64,000 nucleotides of DNA from Homalodisca vitripennis (taxonomy: Eukaryota; Arthropoda; Insecta; Hemiptera; Cicadellidae). A program made the translations under genes and the position numbers. Location of the stretch: contig NW_025777521.1 in assembly GCF_021130785.1 (NCBI RefSeq), positions 1 through 64,000 on the forward strand, in the 5' to 3' direction. Numbering within the stretch: position 1 is the stretch's first letter; every line of letters begins with the position of its first letter. The notes beneath the pieces were generated by a model. It was not told where the DNA came from, did no database searches, and worked only from the letters and a program-made list of their open reading frames with translations. Positions 48,723 to 59,770 of the stretch are shown here, piece by piece.

Positions 48723-49769
48723 ATGGAGTCTTTTAACAAAACAACAAAAACACCAACAGATTTAGATCTGGAAGAACTGCAACGGGCAGTTGCATCCGGC
48801 ACCCAGGCCTTGGATGTATCTGCCTGTTCTTCTAGCGCTACCACCATCGACGATGATGTAGTACTCGATGATGCTAGCGGAAGGGTTGAGTCCATGGACA
48901 CAGACACTGGAGCATGTGTAATGGACTACAACCTTAAGCTCCCCTTTAAACTGCGCAAGCGTTGGGCGATGGAGCAGAAAAAGGCCGACGGCACCTGGCT
49001 TCCGGACAGTCAATGGAGGAGGCAAACGGGCAAGATGTCGGCCAATGAAAGGAAAAAGTTGAGGAAACAGAGGGAGGCAGCACCGGAGGCAACTGCAGGT
49101 GCGGTCTCTACTCCTATTGGGAAGAGAGGGCGCTCGGGCGGTTCTTCGGCGGAAAAACCCCTGCCGAAGAGGCGCCCGGTCGCACCTCCTGGGCAAGCAG
49201 CGCAAGCGACGAGTACCAATCCCTCAACGGAGGAGGGGTTGGGAGAAACATTCAGGGAGGTTCTGACGGGACATAAGCTAGTCTTGGTCCCTGCGAATTT
49301 TCCTGAGAGGCGCCTCTCAGAGGAGGAGGCTATGGAACTTCGGAGGCGCATTCTCGACGAGGTACTCTCAGTAGAGGGTGTGTGTCTGCAGTTCAAAAAG
49401 TGTTTCCCGGAAAGGGGGGCTCTAGTCATGCTCTGTGGCAGTGACGAGACCAGGGACTGGCTGCGGGGTCTGGCTCCGGGGCTGGGGATCGGTGGCCCTG
49501 GGGGAATAGGGGTGATCTGTGGGGACTACAAAGACCTCATAAGATCTACCAAGGTCTTCCTAAGGGTTGATGGTCCCATGGCCGAGAAGGACTCTGCGAC
49601 CATTCTCAAAGCCATTGACAAACAGAATGCTGGGATCTCTGTGTCGGACTGGAGGGTTGTTGGAGATGTCCACACGGGAGATTCCAGAACTCTCGTAATT
49701 TTAATGGATGAGCAGTCTTCAACCACTCTTAAGGGAGGGGGCTGGAGGGTGTTCATTGGTGTGGAGTAG
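48723..49769 (+). CDS. Retrotransposon ORF1, DUF4780-type RNA-binding protein
   Basis: Probable nucleic-acid-binding partner of the retrotransposon RNP. Starting at the ATG at 48723 it is 348 residues; an in-frame ATG at 48585 would give 394, but the extra 46 residues look like translated 5' UTR. Residues about 15-65 are acidic and low in complexity. Residues about 85-155 are strongly basic (ERKKLRKQR, PKRRP), suiting RNA binding. Residues about 185-348 (LVLVPANFPERRLSEEEAM ... ERGALVMLCGSDETRDWL ... SDWRVVGD ... FIGVE) match the DUF4780 pattern found in insect retroelement ORF1 proteins. No CCHC zinc knuckle is visible. The frame is intact and ends 34 bp before ORF2. Confidence 0.82.
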   Translation: MESFNKTTKTPTDLDLEELQRAVASGTQALDVSACSSSATTIDDDVVLDDASGRVESMDTDTGACVMDYNLKLPFKLRKRWAMEQKKADGTWLPDSQWRRQTGKMSANERKKLRKQREAAPEATAGAVSTPIGKRGRSGGSSAEKPLPKRRPVAPPGQAAQATSTNPSTEEGLGETFREVLTGHKLVLVPANFPERRLSEEEAMELRRRILDEVLSVEGVCLQFKKCFPERGALVMLCGSDETRDWLRGLAPGLGIGGPGGIGVICGDYKDLIRSTKVFLRVDGPMAEKDSATILKAIDKQNAGISVSDWRVVGDVHTGDSRTLVILMDEQSSTTLKGGGWRVFIGVE

Positions 49770-49803
49770 GTCCAGCTGAGGGCGCGGGGTGGGGCGGTTG
49801 ATC

Positions 49804-52800
49804 ATGGGGATCAAGGTTCTTCAGATCAACCTGCAGCACAATAAGGCTGCCTCGGCTGTATTCTGCAGACGCTTCCTGTCGGAAGATTTCCACGTGGCTC
49901 TGATACAGGAACCTTGGATCAGCAAGGGAAAAATATCAGGGCTTTCAATGGCAGGGGTGAAAATAGTTAGTGCCCAAGTTGAAAATGCCAGGACATGTAT
50001 TGTTGTAAGCAACAAGGTGGACAGCATTCCTGTTCTGGAATTTTGTTGCAGGGATCTCGCCACAGTCAGGCTGATGGTGGCTGGCACTGGACGAGCCCTG
50101 CTAGTTGCATCATCATATCTACCGTATGATGATGCGGAGTCCACGCCCTCCAGGGAACTGGCTGCCTTGGTGGACCATGTTGGGAGGAGTGGAGCGGAAC
50201 TGGTGGTGGGATGCGACGCCAACTCGCACAACGAGGCGTGGGGCAGCACCAACACCAATAACAGAGGTAAGTTACTTCTAGAATACATAATGTCCCGTAG
50301 TCTAATGATTGCAAATGTTGGAAATGTGCCCACGTTTCGCACGAGGACAAGAAGGGAGGTGCTAGATGTGACCATGATGTCGGAGGGTGTGGCTGGTCGG
50401 ATGCATGGCTGGCATGTGTCTGACGAGCCTTCCCTCTCTGATCATGCTCACATCTGTTTCAAGATCGGTGAACAGATGCTGGAAAAAGTTCAGTATAGGA
50501 ATCCGAGGAACACAAACTGGGTATCATACAAGGAAAACCTCAGGGCACGGCTGGATTCTGATTCCACTAATGGGAAACGGATTCACAGCGCGGCGCAGCT
50601 TGACGAATCTGCTGACGGTCTAACTTCTGCGATTGTCGGCTCCTTCGATCTCAGCTGCCCGATTATTAATAAAAACAGATCAAAGGTAGCCTGGTGGAGC
50701 TCTGAACTGGCCTCTTTGAGGAAGAGGGTCAGGGCTCTATTCAGGAGAGCCAAAACTTGGGGCACTTGGGACACCTACCATGAGGCTCTTGCACTGTACA
50801 ACCGCAAGGTTCGTACGGCTAAGAGGTTAGCCTGGAAGAAGTTCTGCACCGATATTGACAGTGTGCAGGGCAGTGCAAGGCTGCAAAAGCTGTTGGCAAA
50901 GAATCCCATCTCGCCGCTTGGTAGTCTCAAGGACGATCAAGGTGTTTACATTACTGAGCCGGAAGGAGTTCTGAAAGTTATGATGGGAACACACTTCCCG
51001 GACTGTATTGTTCATGAGGGTGAACAACCACCCGAAAGTGAGGGGAGACATGCGGGTCGCGCCACCCATTCGCAGTGGAGTCTGGTGCACCGTATTGTTA
51101 CCTTCAGTAGGATTGAGTGGGCTATTAACTCATTCAGTCCTTATAAGGCTCCTGGGGGCGACGGGGTGAGACCGGTTTGCTTGCAGCGGGGACTGGACAT
51201 TCTCCTTCCACAGCTGTGCAGACTGTTCAGAGCCTCCGTGGCTCTCAGGTACATCCCACTACCCTGGAGAGTGTCCAGAGTGGTGTTTATACCGAAGCAG
51301 GGGAGGGCGGGCATGGATCGGCCGAAGTCTTTCAGGCCGATATGCCTGTCCTCCTTCCTTCTCAAAACCATGGAGAAGATGGTTGCCAGGTTTGTATGGG
51401 AGGGAGCTCTTCTGGAGCGACCTTTGCATCCTAACCAGCATGCCTACACTCCAGGAAAATCTTGCGACTCGGCCCTGCATCAATTGGTATGCAGGATTGA
51501 GAAGACGCTAGCGGAAAAAGAGGTAGCTATAGGAGTCTTTTTAGACATTGAAGGTGCCTTTGATAATACAGCCACTCAGGCGATTATCAATGCGGTCTCG
51601 GGACGTGGCGTTGATGGTCAGGTTTGTGACTGGATAGGGGCCTTGCTCACGGACAGGGTTGTTGTTTCAACCCTCATGGGAGCAAGTGTTAGTGCGAAGG
51701 CTACGAGGGGCTGTCCGCAGGGCGGCGTCCTCTCTCCTCTTCTGTGGAACCTGGTTGTGGACGACCTGCTGAATTCTTTGAATAGCAGCGGTGTCTTTGC
51801 ACAAGGGTACGCAGATGATATTGTGATTCTTGTGAGTGGCAAGTTCAACACAACAATCACGGAACTGACCAATGCTGCTCTGAACATGGTGGGAACTGGT
51901 GTGATAAGGCTGGCCTCACCGTCAACCCCACCAAGGCTGCCGTGGTTGCCTTTACCAGGAGGCGACAGATGGAGGGCATTGGTCCCTTTCTATTTAAAGG
52001 CTCACCCGTTGAGCTGAAGCCTGAGGTCAAGTACCTGGGCGTGATCCTAGATAGGGTTCTAAACTGGGGACCTCATCTAGAAAGGGTCATTGCCAGGGGT
52101 AAGTGGTCTCTAATGCAATGCAGACGTGTGATAGGTGGGCCCTGGGGACTGAAGCCGAGGCTCTTGTACTGGCTTTATGTTTCCGTTGTCAGACCTGCAC
52201 TAATGTACGGAGCTGTCGTATGGTGGGCAAAAACGGAAACCAAGACTGTGGTAGCACGTCTGGCAGGTATCCAAAGGATGGCCAGCCTTGCTATCACGGG
52301 GCCTTTCCTAGTGCGCCAGGCGCGGCTCTGGACTGTTGTCTTAATCTCGCCCCCCTGGACATTGTCATTCGAGCTATGGCCAGGAAGAGTGCCTACTGTC
52401 TTCGGCAGACGGGATTCTGGTCGGGCTGCAGAGGTGGGCACTGCAGAATTGGCACTCTGATACAGGAGGATGTTTTGCACATGATCTCTGATCAGATGCC
52501 ACAAAAGTTTTCCTTTGACAAACCCTTTAGGATAATTTTGCCCTCAAGGGATGATTGGTCAGAGGGGAAGCAACCTCTTCCACCAGCGGAGCTCGAATGG
52601 TACACAGACGGCTCTAAAACAAAAAGCGGCACGGGCGCTGGAATTCTGGGAGTGAGACCATGTAGGGAGCTGGTGGTTCCTATGGGTCCGTATCCGACAG
52701 TCTTTCAAGCGGAGGTCGCAGCCATTATGGAATGTGCTCGTGAGAATCTTCGTCTGCGATATAGGGGCAAGACGATTAACATTTTCACAGACAGTCAGGC

Positions 52801-53422
52801 AGCACTGAAGGCGCTGGATTCCTGTGCAATCAAATCCAAACTGGTTTGGGATTGCTATCAGACCGTTTCCTCCCTTGCCAAAATCAACAATGTAACCGTC
52901 TGTTGGGTTCCTGGTCATGAGGGGATTCTTGGGAACGAAAGAGCTGATGCCCTGGCCAACCAGGGCTCAGCAACAATTATGACGGGCCCTCAACCATTCT
53001 GCGGTGTTCCAAGGTGTGAATCCTCTAGGGTTGTCTCGAAATGGATTCGCGCGGAGCATGGTAGAAGGTGGAGGTTGCATCCGGGTTTGAGAGTGAGTAG
53101 AATGGTATTACAGTCACCTTCCTCCAAGGTGGCCTCGGACCTTCTCTCATTAAACCGATCAATGTCTTCTAAGGTCATTGGTCTCATTACGGGGCATGGT
53201 CACCTGAAGAACCATCTACACAGAGTTGGCATCCTTCAGGAGGATCCGCTCTGTGGAAGGTGTAATGAGCAGGAGGAGACTGCTGAGCACCTGCTCTTTG
53301 ATTGCCCAGCAATAGCAAGAGAGCGGTATGCCATCTTTGGTAGCTTGAACAGGGGTGGCGAGTTTTCCCAGGAGGACTTGATAGGTTGTTTTCGGCGGTT
53401 TGTTGAACTGCTGAAGTTGTAG
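49804..53422 (+). pseudogene. Retrotransposon ORF2 (EN-RT-RNase H), two frameshifts
   Basis: Polyprotein that nicks target DNA and reverse-transcribes the element RNA. Frame 1 runs from ATG 49804. Its APE-type endonuclease (residues ~4-222) has INLQHN, LIQEPW (E36), YLPYDD, GCDANSHN (136-143) and SDHA (212-215). The RT (~435-680) has FLDIEGAFD (D581), GCPQGG (636-641) and YADD (51808-51819). At 51895-51897 one base is missing and reading moves to the next frame. In the GGGG at 52298-52301 a second base is missing, moving reading again until 53422. RNase H acidic residues are at 52607 (D), 52712 (E), 52790 (D) and 52946 (D), with H at 52916. A C-x2-C-x8-H-x4-C motif starts at 53252. All catalytic motifs survive, so damage is recent, or the shifts are assembly errors. 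Confidence 0.9.
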
Positions 53423-53508
53423 ACTGGAAGTCCTCATGGTGTTTCCGGGGTGTGCAAAAGGCCCTTGAGGCTTAAGTGCATGGCAGTAGGCCGCCCCAGG
53501 GAAAAAAA
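53423..53508 (+). other. Retrotransposon 3' UTR and A tail
   Basis: Short 86-bp tail after the ORF2 stop, ending CCCAGGG followed by nine A, then the right target duplication (53509-53519, sharing two A with the tail). The first ORF2-RT step would start on this end. Confidence 0.75.
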
Positions 53509-53519
53509 AAGTTTAATGC

Positions 53520-55429
53520 AAACTTATATGTTTTAAGAGAACACTATATACATTTATCTGGTATAAACTCTAAAACATTAGGCTAATATTAATTTGCTGT
53601 TATTATTTAATATACTAATATAATATTATTACACTAAAATAGTCATATCATAGTTAAGTTATATATTTAATAAATATCTCTTTGTATTTTAGTGTACGTA
53701 TTTACACAAAATGTATCTTATTTATTTACAATTTAATTCATGTTTTAACAGTTTTATTTTTTTATATTACTTTGTGAGTCGATATGCCTTCAGAAAAGGG
53801 AGTGTTCAGAGTTAAAACGTGTCACTGTCACAGTAGTTTTGGGATGCGGTAATGTTCTGTTGGACGTGTCCTGGGTCCTTATTTTGTTGATTCAATAAGT
53901 TTACTCTTAGGGATGGTTAAATTATCGGCCCATCTCGTTACTGAATATATTATTTTTAGCTATGTATTTATCACGGACTAACATTATTAGTATATTTAAA
54001 AAAGGATACTTTCAATGATCTTTTTATAATAGAATTAAGAATATATAATCATATCCAGTATTAACTGAACAGTACTTAAACACAAAAATGCATTAATTTA
54101 CAGTATGATGGAAAACCAAATCTTTATACACAGTTTCACATACAAGATATTGACTTTTATTAGTTTTAAGTTTTATTACTAGTTTAGTAATAAAACTTAG
54201 TTTATTAATAGTAATAATAGTACTAAAGTATAGTTTAGTAATAGTTTTATTACTAGAATAGATAAAAAATACAAATGATATTTCAGATTTAAGAAAAAAA
54301 CACTTTTAATGTTAAAACACTGGATTTAGGGTCTATAAGCAAAATCATTATACTTAAATCATGAAATTTTACGATATTATTTGGTAATGCTAAAATAAAA
54401 CGACCTAAACTTATATGATAAGCCATTCTGAAAGTGATATATCTAATACTTATGAAAAGTTTGTGTGCAAAGTGCCATTTTTATGGGCTTTTTAGAACAG
54501 TTTTAGTTTCCAAAAGCCGCGTATATAAAATTTAAGGAATAACTAACTTTAATACTGTTCAGTTATCCGTGATGTACAGTTGTTACGTATGAATACCTCA
54601 TATTATTAAGGTCTTTTAACAAACATTTATAACATATTCAGCGGAATTTTACATTTAGCAGAGAAGGCATTCAACCGTTGTAAAAAATGGATAGGTCACA
54701 ACCATCTGGTTAAGAGAACCTGTGCTTCTAGATCCCCCTAGTAAGAAATTAGAGGAAGTAAAGAAGGCTGCAGAGTTTGTAACGAATGTACGAAACACAT
54801 GGGGTTGTATACTGCTGAGGTCGTGGTAGTGAATACTCGACTTGCAAAATTTACTTATATGTTTCACTGTGGTAAATAAACATAAAAGCACCGCTTAAAG
54901 AAGTTAAAAATAAAATAATTTTTTGCCACGTTTCTGCGAAATAGAGTGATAATGAATTAAATAATATCATGGGGGTAGGCCTAATGGTTCCAATGTTCTA
55001 TAGGAATTTTGCATACGAAATGACTAATCTTCACGTTGATCCACGTTCTTGTTTATTTTAAATTTACAATACCGTTTTTAACAATTCTATAAGACTACAT
55101 AAACTCATAAGAGAATCATTGCAAAATGAAAACCTCATGACATTTGCTGTATATCTTAGAGGTTGGTTACTTATCTGTCAGCAATCTGATTACCAGCATC
55201 ACATTACCGGCGTCTTGAGGTTTTAACGAAAAAAAAAGTGAACAGAACTATGTTTAGAAATATTACACTTTTAAGAAAAGTATAACAGGATACCCTATAT
55301 ATATAACTATATAAGAATGTGTGAAAGTAATTTTTGTCTCCTTCTTAGTTTGGTGGAGCCTCTCGTTAAGAAGCACGACACTCTCTTAATGCAGCTGACA
55401 AGCGCAAAGGAGTGCCTTTAACTACTGTG
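53520..55429. other. AT-rich DNA, no gene seen
   Basis: No recognisable frame. A run of related short phrases (TAGTTTTATTACTAGTTTAG and variants, 54160-54260) is a locally duplicated low-complexity patch. Confidence 0.5.
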
Positions 55430-55520
55430 AGACCCTAGTGCGCATGCGCGGACCTTGCTAGACGCCAAGCTCTGCAATATGGCCGTCTCCAGATTACCAG
55501 ATATTTCATGGATTGGCTGA
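55430..55520. promoter_or_regulatory. NRF1-type palindrome with ATGGCC motif
   Basis: GCGCATGCGC (55440-55449) is a perfect NRF1/Erect-wing type site, followed by CAATATGGCCGTC (ATG at 55479), similar to a YY1/Pho site. It lies in a small GC-richer patch and repeats the motif pair seen at 32714-32762, although there the order is reversed. The frame from 55479 stops after 13 codons, so only a promoter or 5' UTR role is plausible. Confidence 0.3.
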
Positions 55521-56535
55521 GAGTATCAAGTAATCCCAAAATCGCCTTCCGATCTCGAGATTGCTGACAATCTGATTGAAACGGCCTCGTATTTTGGGGA
55601 GAAATTCAAGCAATTTAGTCTAGCTACTGTGTCGCTTAATATATGGGTAACTGAACAAAAAGTCTTAATAGTAATGTACTATCTGCATGCAGAAGAAACT
55701 AAAACACCTTAAATAAAATTAATTACAACTTCCGGTACGCCATTTTCTTACTGATAATCCTTTCCATTTGAACATGTCATAATATTCTTATATTTACGTT
55801 ATACTGTAGGTGGCTAGAGCTCATGACCGTCAGTCACAGACGGACATTAGAAATAATGTATTTTGAAGTACGAGTATAAACACAATAGTCAAAAAAACAA
55901 TCTTACTAGACTTTCTTAGGACAGTTTGATGAATAACTTCAACTAAACTAAAATTAAAGATATATTAGATAAACAATCGTAGAAGACTACATCTTTTAGT
56001 ATTGAAATCGTGGTGTGTTTTAATATTTAAAATTAATTTTATGTCTATACTCTATAATGGTATATTGTCCTTGTGTAAGTATTCTTATACAATTAACTAA
56101 CACCTTTTAAAACAACAACACAAGCATCATTTAATACATTCTTATTAATAATATCACTTTTATTTGTTTAAGTTTGTTGAAATTTAACATTTAAGACGAG
56201 AAATTCTATATTTATGGTTCAATCAAACCTAATGAGATAATTAATTCCATTTAGCTTCTTGGGGAGGGTTGTAACTTTATCAAAGAACGATCTAACATCG
56301 TATCACTGTGTGCGAAGAAAGCCTTAATTAAGGAAATGGCTGTTCATTTTCATTGCGGCCTTTCAGTCTTATCTGAATCAATACTAGACCAAATTTGTTA
56401 TCATAGCGTCTGCACATTGTAAACTACAATTACTAGATAGTTGTGTATAATAACCACACACTACGTGAATGCGCTAAGTTTTTATGGATATTTGTCTTTA
56501 AAATGAATTTATGTTTGGCCTTATAGCTTGAATGT
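55521..56535. other. AT-rich DNA, nothing recognised
   Basis: No repeats or coding signals that I can support. Confidence 0.5.
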
Positions 56536-56718
56536 TACACCACTTTATTATTAAGTACATGTACGTGTACAATGGCTATAAACATACACTTTTGGCAGAT
56601 TTTCTTGATAGTGTCAACAAGGTAAACTCTACATCGGCGTTGACAATATAATTCACTTGAACCAGAAGTGCTCGTACGCTCGTACAAAAAGCGTGCGAAG
56701 CCGCGGGGAACAGCTAGT
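56536..56718 (+). mobile_element. CCCGCGGCTTCGC family repeat, truncated plus copy
   Basis: Shares CACTTTATTATTAAGTACAT, CACTTTTGGCAGATTTTC, CTACATCGGCGTTG and TTCACTTGAACCAGAAGTGC with 28030-28180, and ends GCGTGCGAAGCCGCGGGGAA then CAGCTAGT, the complete terminal motif. Truncated at its other end compared with 27719-28197. Confidence 0.7.
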
Positions 56719-58837
56719 AGAATATAAAATAAACAGAAGAATAAAGAAGCAGTACAGATTGAAAATATGACTAAACACGGCGTAGAACATGTTGTATACC
56801 AGGCTAAATGTCCGTACAATCTGGCCAAGTCAGCTTTATCGTGCCACATCAGACAAAAGAGAGATGGATGACATTTTTCCTGTCTATTCCTTTATGTCAC
56901 ACATATTTTTACATGATCGTTACATTACTTTTCTACTAAAAGGTAAATCAATCTGCAGGTAATCTAGTGCAGATCTAGTGTAAATCTACTGTAAATATAA
57001 ACTAAAATTTCCCTTGATCTCAACTCATCTTTGTTTTTAAAATTTAATTTATCACTTAAGTTTGGGGAGGTAAAAGAATCTTTCCGGACAATTTTCATTG
57101 TTGACTGGTATAAAAAATCGGTGAACCTTTAAATGAAGTAATATTATGAGTATTATAGATGAATTCTTAAAACTAATTTTATTTTATTTTATTTTGAACT
57201 CTTGTGGCTTGTGACTTTTCATAAGGTTATGAATCTCAGGTGCATTGCATAACTATGTTAAACTTGTTCGTGTATTTGACTGGAGTTCATATTTTCCTCT
57301 TCTGATCGTTTTGTTTAAAAGTGACTGTGGTTGTCATCAGTTAGGGTTTCAAAATCTTTTAAAACCCGTAAAGCGATAAGTGACGATGCTCTATTAAGTA
57401 AATTATTTTACTTGTCAGCCGGGCTTGAACTATTTTTTTAGAAGAATGTTTGCTCACCGATGAAACATCGTAATTCTTTCAATGCTCTCTCTATATTTCA
57501 CTTTTTGTAGATATGATAATTAATTCTTGCACATGTTGTGTGTTTCCCTCTACTATCAAAATTCTAATATTTATATATATATATATATATATATAATTTA
57601 TATGACATTAACGTAACATTTGCAGCCTGTACAGTATTTGCAAGCTTAGTTATTAGATCTGTAGGACTGACGTAGGAGTGTTCTTGGTTCTCACCTTACT
57701 CCATTTACAACTTATTGATTCTCCTAACATCTTCATAAACTTTATTATAAGATATACTTTATTTTATAAGATTAGAACAACTTTTGAAAGCAGTAATAAG
57801 ATTCATTTGGATATTTACTAAATAAAGGTAATCCTGGTAATCGAAACAAAAAGGATTTATTTAAAAAAGTTGTATTTAAACCGAATAATTTATTTTGTAT
57901 ACGAATGTTAATATTCACACTATATATTTAATAATTATTTATATATTTAAATCAGCACTAGTATCTGAAGGTATATATATAATAAAAAGATCGGTGTCTG
58001 TTTGACGTCACCATATTCACATGAAGCGGTCTAAAAGATTGAGTTAAGATGCTAATATCTTGCACAATATTTTCTCTCTTGACTTAAATAAAAAGATTAG
58101 TTATTATGGTTGTTAAAGCTTCACAACATTTTGTTGCAAGATTTATATAAATGTGTCATTCGTATGTGTACAATTTGCTACTGAGATTAGGTTGGATATA
58201 TATTTTAGATTATTTGTATTAGGGTTTTAACAGAACTAAATAATTTAGTTGCTTTCTAGTTGTATTTTAGTTGATTTTTGTTCCTGTTTTTAATTTGCTG
58301 TACTGATTTAAACAATCTTATGTTTGTTTGCAATGTATTTTAATAACTTAGAGAAATTACAAAAGTATCTTCAGAGTATAGTTGGCTTTAAATGAGATAA
58401 GATATGATAAATATTTTGGTTCAGAAGTTATTAAATTAATCGAAATATCGAATACTTACCTATAACATTTAATAGGTTTATCGAAGCGGTGATACCTAAC
58501 GAAACAGTCTATCCTTATAGCACAGAGTTGTACTGAGGCAATAACAATTCTGCCTCGGATGTAAAATCCTTTATTGATCTAAAGTTTATGAGAGCAACGG
58601 TTAAATGGAAAAATGGTTCAACCATCGTATATCCTATACTTTATTCAATAGTGAACGATGCTACTGCCGTTATTTTTATTTTGCCCTCTAGTATTTTTTA
58701 CAACTTTTCAAAGCTATTAAAAAAAACGTTTGGTTTACTGTGTGAGATTAAAACACACTGCACTTGAAACCCTGTACTCAGAATCCATTTTAAATGTGAT
58801 CATCATGCTTAATTTAGGAACAAAAACTCCAATAAAC
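56719..58837. other. AT-rich DNA with a (TA)n tract
   Basis: (TA)n at about 57570-57595. No recognisable gene. Confidence 0.5.
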
Positions 58838-58885
58838 AAGACATTTTTTCGTAAGGCCTTTCGTGTTCAATGAACACATCATCAG
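58838..58885 (-). mobile_element. Penelope-like / hammerhead-like fragment
   Basis: On the minus strand the text reads CTGATGATGTGTTCATTGAA then CACGAAAGG: the hammerhead core CUGAUGA, a GUGUUC/GAACAC stem and GAAA. Such cores occur in the terminal repeats of Penelope-like elements. The closing stem I and the expected U-H cleavage position are not visible, so this is a partial or decayed copy at best. Confidence 0.3.
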
Positions 58886-59204
58886 ACCCACATAACTAAA
58901 GTGAAAATAACGATTATTATTTTTAAAATATTTTATTAATTTTAAATTTAGATGCAAAGAAAGACAAAATATTGTAACTGAGTCTCGTTTTATTTCCTCA
59001 ACCTGGATAATATTTCATGCGTCAAAGAATAAGAGGTATTTTTAATTCATAACATCTAGAACAAGAGGTGCTTTCCCTTTGTGATAGGCTTTGTGTGACT
59101 TACAGCCACTTCAAACCATCAGTCAAATTACACAGAGCGACATGCGCCATTATAGAATTTATTACTTTCTATACAGAAATGAATGTTTATATACAAACTT
59201 TCGG

Positions 59205-59303
59205 TGTATAAATCAGTTAGTTTTTGACATATTATGCAGACAGGTGGACAGAAATGGATGTTTTTAACTCCTCGAGCGAGAGGTTTTGCTAACGCTCATT
59301 AAA
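59205..59303 (-). repeat. Dispersed GGCTGAGCG repeat, copy 3 (minus)
   Basis: The reverse complement contains GAGCGTTAGCAAAACC (satellite box: GAGCGTTAGCGAAG), CTCTCGCTCGAGGAG and CCACCTGTCTGC, the same order as the copies at 46059 and 47663. Confidence 0.5.
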
Positions 59304-59745
59304 TGAATACTTATATGTTGCATTTTATAGACTCATTGTTTATGCAATCAATATTTATGACTCATTACAAAATAAAACTCTCATGTGTTGTAATTTAAAA
59401 TTTTATCAATATATTATAAAGAAGGAAGTAAAAAATAAAACATCAATGCATAAGGAAATTTACCTTAAGAGTTGAAAGAACGACCATGAACTTGGGCCCT
59501 GTAAAGAAAAACTGTTTAAGAAAGCGGGTTTTTAATATGGTTAGATAACTAACTACATCATCTTAAAATTTTGATGGATGCCGTTACAAGGAATGATAAA
59601 ACGTAGCGTAACCTGAGAAACTATTCTTCTCTGAGGATGCTTAAGGGGTGGTCCATCTTCTACTACACACCCTAGCGATATAAGAAAGTGTGCTTCTAAT
59701 AAAGGTAGGAGAAGTAAAAGTTTCAAGTTAGAGGATATTAGGGTA

Positions 59746-59770
59746 ATCTCATCTCATCTCATCTCATCTC
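59746..59770. repeat. (ATCTC)5 microsatellite
   Basis: Five exact ATCTC units. Confidence 0.95.

Larger units (their letters stand above)
48208..53508 (+). mobile_element. Near full-length RNase H-bearing non-LTR retrotransposon (LOA/R1/I group)
   Basis: About 5.3 kb, far richer in GC than its flanks. Order: 5' UTR, ORF1, 34-bp gap, ORF2 (endonuclease, RT, RNase H, zinc motif), 86-bp 3' UTR, A9 tail. AAGTTTAATGC occurs on both sides (48197-48207 and 53509-53519), the target-site duplication of an ordinary LINE insertion. About 12 bases (TAAATAAGTAAG) lie between the left duplication and the TTGGGGTC that I take as the native 5' end, possibly untemplated bases. An RNase H domain with a DUF4780-type ORF1 points to the LOA/R1/I assemblage; exact clade unproven. 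Two frameshifts in ORF2 make this copy non-autonomous. Confidence 0.93.

Noticed and set aside
49789..49803. ORF2 starting at 49789
   Set aside because: The codon there is GTG; the first ATG in frame is 49804.
48762..53437. Many minus-strand and alternate frames within the retrotransposon
   Set aside because: They are shadows of ORF1 and ORF2 in GC-rich coding DNA; none has its own domain.
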